Assembly (NCBI GenBank): GCA_031426735.1 | Contig: JASJPK010000026.1 | Location: forward strand, 1-45,540 | Reading direction: 5' to 3' | Source of the DNA: PFJX01 sp031426735 | GTDB lineage: Bacteria; Pseudomonadota; Gammaproteobacteria; Burkholderiales; Thiobacillaceae | DNA: 45,540 nt | In this document: positions 37,922 to 45,049 of the stretch, in pieces | Position numbering within the stretch: position 1 is the first letter of the stretch | Layout: each line of letters starts with the position of its first letter | Notes under the pieces: generated by a model | What the model was told of the DNA's origin: nothing | Database searches by the model: none | Seen by the model: only the letters and a program-made list of their open reading frames with translations | Position numbers and translations under genes: made by a program

Positions 37922-37970
37922 GTTCGGCTTACCTGCTGTTTGGGTCGGGGCTTGTGCCCCGGCTTGCCAC

Positions 37971-38006
37971 AAAACAAAAACCCCGCTCCGGCGGGGTTTT
38001 TGTTTT
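37971..38006 (+). terminator. Terminator of groESL
   Basis: A 16-base perfect stem, AAAACAAAAACCCCGC / GCGGGGTTTTTGTTTT, with a four-base loop and a T-rich 3' side. Confidence 0.92.
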
Positions 38007-38090
38007 GCGGCGCCGGTGTGTCCGGACGAAAGATTTGATAACGCTATCCGATGCCGTCGCAGCGCCACGGTAGCGGCTCGGTCGAAACGT

Positions 38091-38180
38091 GAAGAAGTGG
38101 TGGCCGGTAGCGTAGCGCCCCTGATGCTGACCACCGATTGCAATGGCGGCATGGAGTTCTAAGTCCGGCTTACCTGCCCG
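38091..38180 (+). pseudogene. Decayed remnant of a second groEL 3' end
   Basis: The 24 bases at 38119-38142 are identical to groEL 37803-37826 (encoding LMLTTDC). The remnant then jumps to GGCGGCATGGAGTTCTAA, matching the last codons of groEL with one change, and continues past the stop with CGGCTTACCTGC as after groEL. Just before the identical block, EEVVAGSVA recalls EEGIVAGGGVA of groEL. It therefore looks like a tandem copy reduced by internal deletions. The rest of 38007-38396 holds no gene. Confidence 0.78.
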
Positions 38181-38396
38181 CTACGGTCGCGACGCGCTCG
38201 GCTACATAAATGATCAAACCCCGTTGACGAAGCGGTTTTAATTAAATACATTCACATCCGAAATGCGTTTACGGAACAGCGTGATTGCGTTTCGTGTTGT
38301 ATCCCCCCTCGGTTGTCGATAGCCATCTGCGGCCGAGTCGGGATGTGTTGGCCGTGAGCGTGTACCGACGCGGTTGACATCCTCCTCCTCTCTTTA

Positions 38397-38423
38397 CCCC
38401 GACTTGTCGTCGGGGTTTTTTTT
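38397..38423 (+). terminator. Hairpin with eight-T tract before the AddB-like gene
   Basis: The stem CCCCGAC/GTCGGGG (38397-38403 with 38409-38415) with a five-base loop is followed by TTTTTTTT. It lies 38 bases upstream of the AddB-like start. Either it ends transcription from the groEL-remnant side, perhaps from a lost gene, or it regulates the next gene. Confidence 0.8.
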
Positions 38424-38460
38424 GCTTTTTTTTGGTAGAGGGAGTCGGGAGAATGCGGCA

Positions 38461-41124
38461 ATGCCCTGTTCCCTGATTGCCGCCGCGCAAGTCTTTCTCC
38501 AGCACGAATCCGCACGCGTGCCGGATTTCTCCGATTGCCTGATTCTGCTGCCGCATCACCATGCCGGCCAGGCGTTTCGCCAGGCGCTACTGGCGTTGTT
38601 GCCGGGACGTTATCTGCTGCCGCCGCGCCTGTTGACCTTGCCGCAACTGGCGGCCACCGCAGCGCCCGGCGACGGTGAAGCCAATACGGCGGAAGCGGAC
38701 AGCCTGCGTCTGGCCCAGTTGCACGATTTCCTGGCCGGCAGCGGGCGTTTGCCGCGCCATGTCGAATGGCAGGCCGCGCAGGAATTGCTGGCGCTGGTCA
38801 ACGACCTCGATGCGAATGACCGCACCGACGCTGTGCAGCCGGGCGATGTGTTGAGCGCAGCTGCCGAATCGGACAACCGCTATCTCGCGTTGGAAGCCAG
38901 CCTGGCCGACGCGGTCTGGCGGGCCATGGCGCAGAGCGGCCTGCCGGGCCGCATGCGTTTGCATGGCACCCGTCTGGCCTGGCTGGCGGAACGGGCCGTG
39001 CAGCCGCTGTATTGCCTCGGATTGGTCGGTCTAAACGGCGTCGAGCGCGCCTTTCTGGAAACCTGGCAACGGCATGCGCCGGTGATCGTGTTGCCCGCCG
39101 TGCCGCCGGACACCGCGCGCCTGGCCATGCTGCAGGCGGTTTGGCTAGATGACACAGCGAATCTGAGTGCACGCGGCGCGGCATACGGCCTTGCCCAAGC
39201 GGAATCGCCGCTCGGCCGCGAGGTCAGCCTGCTCGCCGCGCCGGGGCTGGAAGCCGCCGCGCTCGCGGCCGAGCAAACCTTGCTGCAATGGCTGGCGGAA
39301 GGCTGGCGCGACATCGCATTGATTGCGCCGGATCGCCTGATGGCGCGGCGTTTGCGCGCCTTGCTGGAACGGCGCGGCATCCTGGTGCAGGACGAAACCG
39401 GTTGGGCGTTCGCCACCGCCGCCGTCAGCCATGTCGTGGAACGCTGGCTGCGTCTGGTCGGCGATTCCTTCAGCTTTGTCGACCTGCTTGATCTGCTCAA
39501 ATCGCCCTTCGTGTTTGCCGATGCCGTGCCGCAACGGCTGCAGGCCGCGCATGAACTGGACGAGGCGTTCCGCCGGCATGGCGCTCCGGATGGCCTGGCC
39601 GGGCATATCTCGCTGGCGCGGCGGGAAGGGCTGCGCGACAGTCTGGCGCTGCTGTTGCGCATCGAACAGACCCGCGCTGCCTGGCCGGCCAAACGTTTGC
39701 CGCTGGCGGAATGGACGCGACGCCTGCTCGCCTCGCTGGCCCAGATCGGTGCCGCCGCGCCGCTGCGTGCCGATCCGGTCGGCGCGCAATTGATGACCTT
39801 GCTGGAAACGCTGGCGCACGACAGCGCCAGCCACGGCAACCGCTATGCGCTGGCGGACTGGCGGCGCTGGCTGTTTCTGCATCTGGAACAGGCGACTTTT
39901 TCCGATGCCACGGTGACCAGCCCGATCCGCCTGACCCACCTCGCCGCCGCCCATACGCGCGATCTCGACGCCGCCATCGTGCTCGGCGTCGGCGCGGCGC
40001 ATTTGCCCGGCAAGCCGGCGGCAGCCATCTTCAACGACGCGGTGCGCAACCAGCTTGGCCTGCCCGGCGCGCGCGAAAAGGAAGATCTGGCACGCGCCGC
40101 GTTCACCGATCTGCTCGCCCGCGTGCCGCGCGTAGCCATGATCTGGCAATCGGAGGTCGACGGCGAGGAAGCGCCGTTGTCGCCCTGGTTGCTGCAACTG
40201 GAGGCGTTTCATCAAGCCGCGTGGGGCACCGGCGTAGGACCCGTAGGAGGTCCGCTTGCGGGCCGATCAACGTTATTCGGCCCGCAAGCGGACCTCCTAC
40301 TGGCGGAAGACTGGCCGTCCGCCGACGCCGTTCCCGCCCGCATCAGCGTCAGCGCCTGGCAGAGCCTGGTGGCGTGTCCGTACCAGTTTTTCGCACGCCA
40401 TCTGCTGCGCCTGAACGAGCGCGATGACGTGCCGGAGGAAATGGACAAGCGCGATTACGGCAGTCTGGTGCATCGCATCCTGGCGCGTTTTCATGGCGAA
40501 CATCCGATCCTGGCCGCTAACGCCGCCGATCAACTCGGCGCCAGTCTGCTGCGCATCAGCCTGGCCGAATTCGCCGCAGCGGAAGCCGAGGCTTACCTGG
40601 CCGGCGCCTGGCGGCTGCGCTGGAGCCAGCACATCGAGTCGTACGTGGCCTGGGCGCTGGCGCGGGAAGCGGCCGGCTATCGCTATGTCAGTGCGGAAAC
40701 ACCGTTCGCACGCGAGGTGGCGTGGGGAGAAGGGCGGAGCACCCGCCTGGAAGGTCGCGCCGATCGCGTCGACCGCCATGCCGACGCCGTCGCCTTGCTC
40801 GACTACAAGACCCAATCGCGCCAGACCCTGCTGCGCAAGCTCGATGCCAACGCCGAGGATGTCCAGCTCACCGCCTACGCCTGGCTTGCCGACGCCAGCG
40901 AGGCCGGCTTCGTCACGCTGGATGCGGACAAGGTGGAAAACCTCGACTGGAAAGAGGATCTGCCCGCTGCCGCCGCCGCTGAAGGCGAGCGTCTACGCAC
41001 GGTGCTGGCCGGAATTGCGCGCGGCGAGGCGTTGCCCGCGCAAGGCACGCCGCAGGTTTGCGCGTGGTGCGAGATGCGCGGTTTGTGTCGGCGCGAACAT
41101 CAGGACGGAGCAACGCCTCACTAG
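38461..41124 (+). CDS. AddB-like PD-(D/E)XK nuclease with Fe-S cluster motif
   Basis: An 887-residue protein of the AddB/RecB-nuclease type, predicted to act in double-strand-break end processing. The N-terminal two thirds resemble an inactive helicase fold (LILLPHHHAGQAFRQALLALLP, with no clear Walker A). The C-terminal nuclease domain has RLEGRADRVDRHADAVALLDYKTQSRQ with the Asp and Tyr-Lys of the active site (about 780-784). Cys639 (LVACPYQFF) with Cys867, Cys870 and Cys876 (VCAWCEMRGLC) gives the C…C-x2-C-x5-C arrangement of the AddB 4Fe-4S nuclease. The usual UvrD-type helicase partner is not adjacent. A palindromic element (40243-40300) is contained in frame at residues 595-614. Confidence 0.87.
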   Translation: MPCSLIAAAQVFLQHESARVPDFSDCLILLPHHHAGQAFRQALLALLPGRYLLPPRLLTLPQLAATAAPGDGEANTAEADSLRLAQLHDFLAGSGRLPRHVEWQAAQELLALVNDLDANDRTDAVQPGDVLSAAAESDNRYLALEASLADAVWRAMAQSGLPGRMRLHGTRLAWLAERAVQPLYCLGLVGLNGVERAFLETWQRHAPVIVLPAVPPDTARLAMLQAVWLDDTANLSARGAAYGLAQAESPLGREVSLLAAPGLEAAALAAEQTLLQWLAEGWRDIALIAPDRLMARRLRALLERRGILVQDETGWAFATAAVSHVVERWLRLVGDSFSFVDLLDLLKSPFVFADAVPQRLQAAHELDEAFRRHGAPDGLAGHISLARREGLRDSLALLLRIEQTRAAWPAKRLPLAEWTRRLLASLAQIGAAAPLRADPVGAQLMTLLETLAHDSASHGNRYALADWRRWLFLHLEQATFSDATVTSPIRLTHLAAAHTRDLDAAIVLGVGAAHLPGKPAAAIFNDAVRNQLGLPGAREKEDLARAAFTDLLARVPRVAMIWQSEVDGEEAPLSPWLLQLEAFHQAAWGTGVGPVGGPLAGRSTLFGPQADLLLAEDWPSADAVPARISVSAWQSLVACPYQFFARHLLRLNERDDVPEEMDKRDYGSLVHRILARFHGEHPILAANAADQLGASLLRISLAEFAAAEAEAYLAGAWRLRWSQHIESYVAWALAREAAGYRYVSAETPFAREVAWGEGRSTRLEGRADRVDRHADAVALLDYKTQSRQTLLRKLDANAEDVQLTAYAWLADASEAGFVTLDADKVENLDWKEDLPAAAAAEGERLRTVLAGIARGEALPAQGTPQVCAWCEMRGLCRREHQDGATPH
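40243..40300. repeat. GTAG…CTAC palindrome inside the AddB-like coding sequence
   Basis: Two perfectly complementary 24-base arms (40243-40266 and 40277-40300) around a ten-base loop TCAACGTTAT. The reading frame stays open and encodes about GGPLAGRSTLFGPQADLLL. A partial duplicate of the head (GTAGGACCC) lies just before it at 40234-40242. Confidence 0.93.
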
Positions 41125-41160
41125 TGTGGCGTTTCACGCTACCAGGAACTTAAACCACGA

Positions 41161-41247
41161 AATCGGCGCGCCCTGCTGGGGGCGCCGGCCTCTGGCCGGC
41201 AGGCCGGCGGGACGCCGGCACTCCAGACAAGTCGGAAGCCCGACCTA
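41161..41247. repeat. Palindrome-rich repeat debris upstream of metY
   Basis: Nested GCCGGC palindromes (around 41181-41219) are followed by GTCGGAAGCCCGAC, whose minus-strand head reads GTAGGTCGGGCTTCCGAC (ending 41247). It looks like one or two degenerate extragenic palindromic repeats. No gene lies in 41125-41357. Confidence 0.6.
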
Positions 41248-41357
41248 CATTGGCTTGCCCAACATTCCGCGCTTGCCCGCATCACCCAACGCGCAAACCG
41301 TTTTCGGGAGGTTTCCAGGATAATCCCGCCCGCATCACCCCCATAACAGGAGACGAC

Positions 41358-42632
41358 ATGAAGATAGAAACCATCGCCGTGCACGGCGGCTACAGCCCGG
41401 AACCCACCACCAAGGCGGTCGCCGTTCCCATCTACCAGACCACGTCCTACGCGTTCGATTCGACGCAGCACGGCGCCGACCTGTTCGACCTGAAAGTGGC
41501 CGGCAACATCTACACCCGCATCATGAATCCGACCACCGACGTGCTGGAAAAGCGCGTCGCCGAAATGGAAGGCGGCATCGGCGGCCTGGCGCTGGCCTCC
41601 GGCATGGCGGCGATCACCTACGCGATCATGACCATCGCCGAAGCCGGCGATAACATCGTCACCAGTTCGACGCTGTACGGCGGCACCTACAACCTGTTCG
41701 CGCACACGCTGCCGCGCTACGGCATCGAAGTCCGCTTCGCCGATTACCGCCAGCCGGACAGCTTCGAGGCGTTGATCAACGACCGCACCAAGGCCATCTT
41801 CTGCGAATCGGTCGGCAACCCGCTCGGCAACGTCACCGATTTCGAAAAACTGGCCGAACTGGCGCACGCGCATGGCGTGCCGCTGATCGTCGACAACACC
41901 GTGCCGACGCCGTACCTGTGCCGTCCGTTCGAGCACGGCGCCGACATCGTCGTGCATGCGCTGACCAAGTATCTGGGCGGTCACGGCAACAGCATCGGCG
42001 GCATGATCGTCGACTCCGGCAAATTCCCCTGGGCCGACCACAAAGTCCGTTTCGCCCGCCTGAACGAACCGGATGCGTCCTATCACGGCGTCGTCTACAC
42101 CGAAGCGCTGGGTGCCGCCGCCTACATCGGCCGCGCCCGCGTCGTGCCGCTGCGCAACATGGGCGCGGCGATCTCGCCGTTCAACAGCTTCCTGATCCTG
42201 CAAGGCATCGAAACCCTGCACCTGCGCATGGACCGCATCTGCGAAAACGCCCAGCACATCGCCGAAAAACTGCGCGCCCACCCGCAGGTATCCTGGGTGC
42301 AATACGCCGGCCTGCCGGATTCGCCGTTCAAACCGCTGGCCGACAAATACATGGGCGGCAAAGCGTCCGGCATCGTCTCGTTCGGCATCAAAGGCGGCCG
42401 CGAAGCCGGCGCCAGGTTCATCGACGCGCTGAATCTGATCGTGCGCCTGGTCAACATCGGCGACGCCAAATCGCTCGCCTGCCACCCGGCCAGCACGACG
42501 CACCGCCAGTTGTCGCCGGACGAACTGGCCAAGGCCGGCGTGTCGGAAGACCTGGTGCGCTTGTCGATCGGCATCGAACATATCGACGACCTGATGGCGG
42601 ATATCGACCAAGCGCTGGCAGCAGCGAAATAA
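41358..42632 (+). CDS. metY: O-acetylhomoserine sulfhydrylase / aminocarboxypropyltransferase
   Basis: PLP enzyme that makes homocysteine directly from acylated homoserine and sulfide, in methionine synthesis. The protein has 424 residues, the length of MetY rather than the shorter MetB/MetZ. The PLP lysine is in VVHALTKYLGGHGNSIGG; the GHG after it is the MetY form. VPIYQTTSYAFDSTQHGADLF, YTRIMNPTTDVLEKRVAEMEGG and LACHPASTTHRQLSP complete the family set. AGGAG precedes the ATG. The choice between acetyl and succinyl donor is by family resemblance. metK, which acts later in the same pathway, lies 2.4 kb away. Confidence 0.93.
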   Translation: MKIETIAVHGGYSPEPTTKAVAVPIYQTTSYAFDSTQHGADLFDLKVAGNIYTRIMNPTTDVLEKRVAEMEGGIGGLALASGMAAITYAIMTIAEAGDNIVTSSTLYGGTYNLFAHTLPRYGIEVRFADYRQPDSFEALINDRTKAIFCESVGNPLGNVTDFEKLAELAHAHGVPLIVDNTVPTPYLCRPFEHGADIVVHALTKYLGGHGNSIGGMIVDSGKFPWADHKVRFARLNEPDASYHGVVYTEALGAAAYIGRARVVPLRNMGAAISPFNSFLILQGIETLHLRMDRICENAQHIAEKLRAHPQVSWVQYAGLPDSPFKPLADKYMGGKASGIVSFGIKGGREAGARFIDALNLIVRLVNIGDAKSLACHPASTTHRQLSPDELAKAGVSEDLVRLSIGIEHIDDLMADIDQALAAAK

Positions 42633-42649
42633 AGCCTTTAGAAAAAGAG

Positions 42650-42676
42650 AAAAAGGCCAGCATCGCCGGCCTTTTT
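42650..42676 (+). terminator. Terminator of metY
   Basis: The stem AAAAAGGCC / GGCCTTTTT (42650-42658 with 42668-42676) has a nine-base loop. The symmetric A/T ends could also stop transcription arriving from the convergent protease gene. Confidence 0.88.
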
Positions 42677-42718
42677 CATTTATCAGCAGCAAGCTGAAAG
42701 CTATTTCCAGAATATCGC

Positions 42719-43822
42719 CTATCGGCAGTGCATATCTGTTCGATTACTACGCGACAGCATCATCAATCCCATACCCAACAATAGAAGGGCTAGGCTTTGA
42801 GGTTCAGGAATTGGGATCGAATAGAGATCGATTCCGCCTTGAATGCTGCCAAGATCAATGTTGCGCTTGTACGGATCCCAAACCCCTTCTCCCGTGCCTG
42901 TGCTGTCCTTGCCACCGGTCCAGTTAGTACCCATCACGCTACCCGGGAAAGCATTAAATGGATCGGCGGCACCATCGTAAAGGTTATACAAATCGTCCAA
43001 CCCAAGTAGGTGGCCCAATTCATGTATTGAAGTTGACAGCAGATCGTACTCAACACCGGCTAGTTCTTCACCACCCAGGTAAAAATTGGTAGCGTTCCAG
43101 ACACCATCCGTAAACCAGCCATCCACAAAGTTTAAGGTCGGAAATGCGGCTGGCGTGACCCATGCTGGCGCTGCGGTATCGGAGTCATACAGGCTATCGC
43201 TGTCTGAATCTGTAAACGATTCCCCGATATCCCAACGTCCGTCATCATCCAGATCGACAAATGCTTCTCCAGGCGACTGCGGCAGCCAATCAATGACAAT
43301 CTGCGCAGCATCGCCCGGCTGGGCAAAATCCCAGGCAAAACCAATCTTGGTCAGCGGATTGCGGAATCCCTGTGTACCGTTGATCTCAGATTCCCAGAGA
43401 TCGAAAGCGCTGTTGATGATGCCAAAGGCACCTGTTGGAGCGTAATCGTTGAATGTCGGTCCATACTGGTAGTTGATTGGTTTATCTGGCCGGATATAGC
43501 CGTGCCCGAAAAAATCAGGGTCGTTATTGCCTGCTGGGCTATTAGTCCAATGAAATTTCATTCCACTGCCATCATCAAACCAACTGCCATACCCGTCATA
43601 CATTCGGTTGGATGGGTTGAGAACATTCTCGATGTTCACCGCTTGGTTGTGATTGTGGTTATGGTCGCCGTTCGGTGGATCACCCCAGGGGGTTGGCAAC
43701 CAGCCGTGCGAAGGCAGAGGAGGCCCCCCCGCCTTGATAACTTCGGCATTTACAGGGGGCATCCAAATCGCTAATGCTGACATAAGCACATAGAATAGCG
43801 CTGATAAGTTTTGCGATTTCAT
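42719..43822 (-). CDS. PEP-CTERM matrixin-type metalloprotease
   Basis: An exported zinc protease of 367 residues. GGAGGAGCT lies a few bases before the ATG at 43822, so the longer frame upstream is rejected. The signal peptide ends near PVNA (22-26). The zinc site is HELGHLLGLDD (267-277), the metzincin form with Asp as third ligand, and GSVMGTNW (294-301) fits the Met-turn. DLDDDGRWDIGE (190-201) looks like a calcium-binding loop. The C-terminus IPIPEPQSLALLLLGMGLMMLSRSNR is a PEP-CTERM sorting signal for an exosortase, which is not in this window. The gene looks clearly less GC-rich than its neighbours, suggesting transfer. Two GACTATAG copies 14 bases apart lie upstream. Confidence 0.9.
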   Translation of the reverse strand: MKSQNLSALFYVLMSALAIWMPPVNAEVIKAGGPPLPSHGWLPTPWGDPPNGDHNHNHNQAVNIENVLNPSNRMYDGYGSWFDDGSGMKFHWTNSPAGNNDPDFFGHGYIRPDKPINYQYGPTFNDYAPTGAFGIINSAFDLWESEINGTQGFRNPLTKIGFAWDFAQPGDAAQIVIDWLPQSPGEAFVDLDDDGRWDIGESFTDSDSDSLYDSDTAAPAWVTPAAFPTLNFVDGWFTDGVWNATNFYLGGEELAGVEYDLLSTSIHELGHLLGLDDLYNLYDGAADPFNAFPGSVMGTNWTGGKDSTGTGEGVWDPYKRNIDLGSIQGGIDLYSIPIPEPQSLALLLLGMGLMMLSRSNRTDMHCR

Positions 43823-43867
43823 GTCCAGCTCCTCCATACAAAAAACCCCTATAGTCCCCTCACTATA

Positions 43868-44212
43868 GTCAGCAGAAGCCAGGCGGCAGGAGAACGGGTC
43901 ATGGCCAGTATCACCCGGTTCCTGGCGGACACGCTCAAGCTCACGGTCAACCTGGCCAAGAGTGCGGTGGCGCCGCCGTGGAAGAGGATGTTTCTGGGCT
44001 ACAGCCTTACCTGGCATAAGGCCCCGAGACTGCGGATTGCGCCGACCAGCCTGGAACGGCTGGCGGGCAAAGTCCGGGAAGTACTCAAGGGCGCGAGAGG
44101 GTGCAGCCTGGCCCAGACCATTCTGGAACTCAACCCGGTGCTAAGAGGCTGGGCGGCGTATTTAAAGCTGGCCCAAAGCAAACGAGCAAGTCACATGAAC
44201 CAACACGTGTAG
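43868..44212 (+). pseudogene. Group II intron reverse transcriptase/maturase, C-terminal fragment
   Basis: Codes for the end of a group II intron-encoded protein: RSQAAGERVMASITRFLADTLKLTVNLAKSAVAPPWKRMFLGYSLTW, then RLRIAPTSLERLAGKVREVLKGARGCSLAQTILELNPVLRGWAAYLKLAQ. This is the thumb and maturase region. The fingers and palm with the YADD catalytic motif are missing, and the N-terminal part of the open frame is unrelated DNA in front of the protease gene. The C-terminal DNA-binding/endonuclease part is also missing: homology stops about 12 residues before a TAG supplied by the adjoining palindrome. No intron RNA domains V/VI are recognisable. Confidence 0.82.
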
Positions 44213-44283
44213 GGCGCATTAGCCGTGAGGCGTAATGCGCCGCATGCATTCGGCGCAATGCGCTGCGCTTATTGACGCCCTAC
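44209..44283. repeat. GTAG…CTAC palindromic element abutting the intron fragment
   Basis: A 75-base element beginning GTAGGGCGC and ending GACGCCCTAC, with an inner stem GCGTAATGCGCCG / CGGCGCAATGCGC around an eight-base centre. Its head GTAG provides the TAG that ends the upstream fragment. Confidence 0.8.
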
Positions 44284-44531
44284 TCCGCAGTTGACAACAA
44301 CAGGATGTCCGCTTTGACCGAGGGGCAGGCATAAGCGGTGATGGCGCTGTATGGCCAGTATTTGCCGGTAGCAGACTTGATTGGCGCAAGGTTTACCAAC
44401 GTGCGCCAACAAGCCTGAATGCAAGCGCGGTTTCGGTTGAAACGGCACTCGATTGGTGGACGCCATTGCGCCAGGGCGCTAGTCAGTAGGCGAGCAAGCC
44501 TGTCGGTTTGGCGAGTCGCAAGGCAAGCCGC
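44284..44531. other. Gene-free stretch
   Basis: No reading frame with homology, RNA gene or strong hairpin is visible to me. A 65-codon frame on the minus strand has no recognisable family or ribosome site. Confidence 0.5.
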
Positions 44532-45005
44532 TCAGTGATTGAGCAGCGGCCTCGGGTCCAGGCCATATTCGGAGGCGGCCCGCTCGCCTTCTGCCCCGAA
44601 GAAGCGCGCTTCGCCGGTTTCCAGGACGATCCAGACTTCTTTGGCGCCGGCTTCCAGATACAGCCGGGTTTTGAAGTTGAGCTCTTCTTCGGAATTGGAC
44701 GGAGAACGTACTTCGACGCAGATTTCCGGTGCGCGCGGGTAGGGGGTTTCGTAGCCGTAGTTGTTGAAAAAGGCGTCCGAACACCAAGCCACATCGGCTA
44801 CTTTCACGCCCTCGGCGGTGGCGACCGAGCATTCGATCAAGGCGCGACCACCGGGCAGCTTATCCAGCATGGCAAAGAGAACACCCTGCAGCCGGCCATG
44901 CCGGTTACTCGCTGGACTCATGACCAAGTTCCCCCATTTGTCGAGCTCGATCTTGTACGGCAGGTCTTTGAGTGACTTGTCGGATAGAACGTCTGCCCAT
45001 TGCAT
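44532..45005 (-). CDS. Uma2 family protein, short form
   Basis: A 157-residue Uma2/DUF820 protein; AAGGAG before the ATG at 45005 fixes the start. It has YKIELDKWGNLVMSPASNRHGRLQG at the front, VKVADVAWCSDAFFNNY with the active-site aspartate, and PEICVEVRSPSNSEEELNFKTRLYLEAGAKEVWIV as the Glu-x-x core. It is about 40 residues shorter than the copy at 21752 and only distantly similar to it, so the two are not a recent duplication. Function unknown. Confidence 0.88.
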   Translation of the reverse strand: MQWADVLSDKSLKDLPYKIELDKWGNLVMSPASNRHGRLQGVLFAMLDKLPGGRALIECSVATAEGVKVADVAWCSDAFFNNYGYETPYPRAPEICVEVRSPSNSEEELNFKTRLYLEAGAKEVWIVLETGEARFFGAEGERAASEYGLDPRPLLNH

Positions 45006-45049
45006 GTCGGTCTCCTTGTCGCTGCCGCGCTCACCGCGTCCGGCGACGA

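Noticed and set aside
41125..41357. Possible SAM riboswitch before metY
   Set aside because: The interval is nested GC palindromes and repeat debris. I cannot see a conserved SAM-I, SAM-II or SAM/SAH core.
42719..43822. Sigma-54 promoter before the PEP-CTERM protease
   Set aside because: I looked for GG-N10-GC in 43823-43900 on the minus strand. TGGCTTCTGCTGACT comes closest but lacks the GC.
44269..44466. 65-codon minus-strand frame
   Set aside because: No family resemblance, no ribosome site, and it overlaps the palindromic element.
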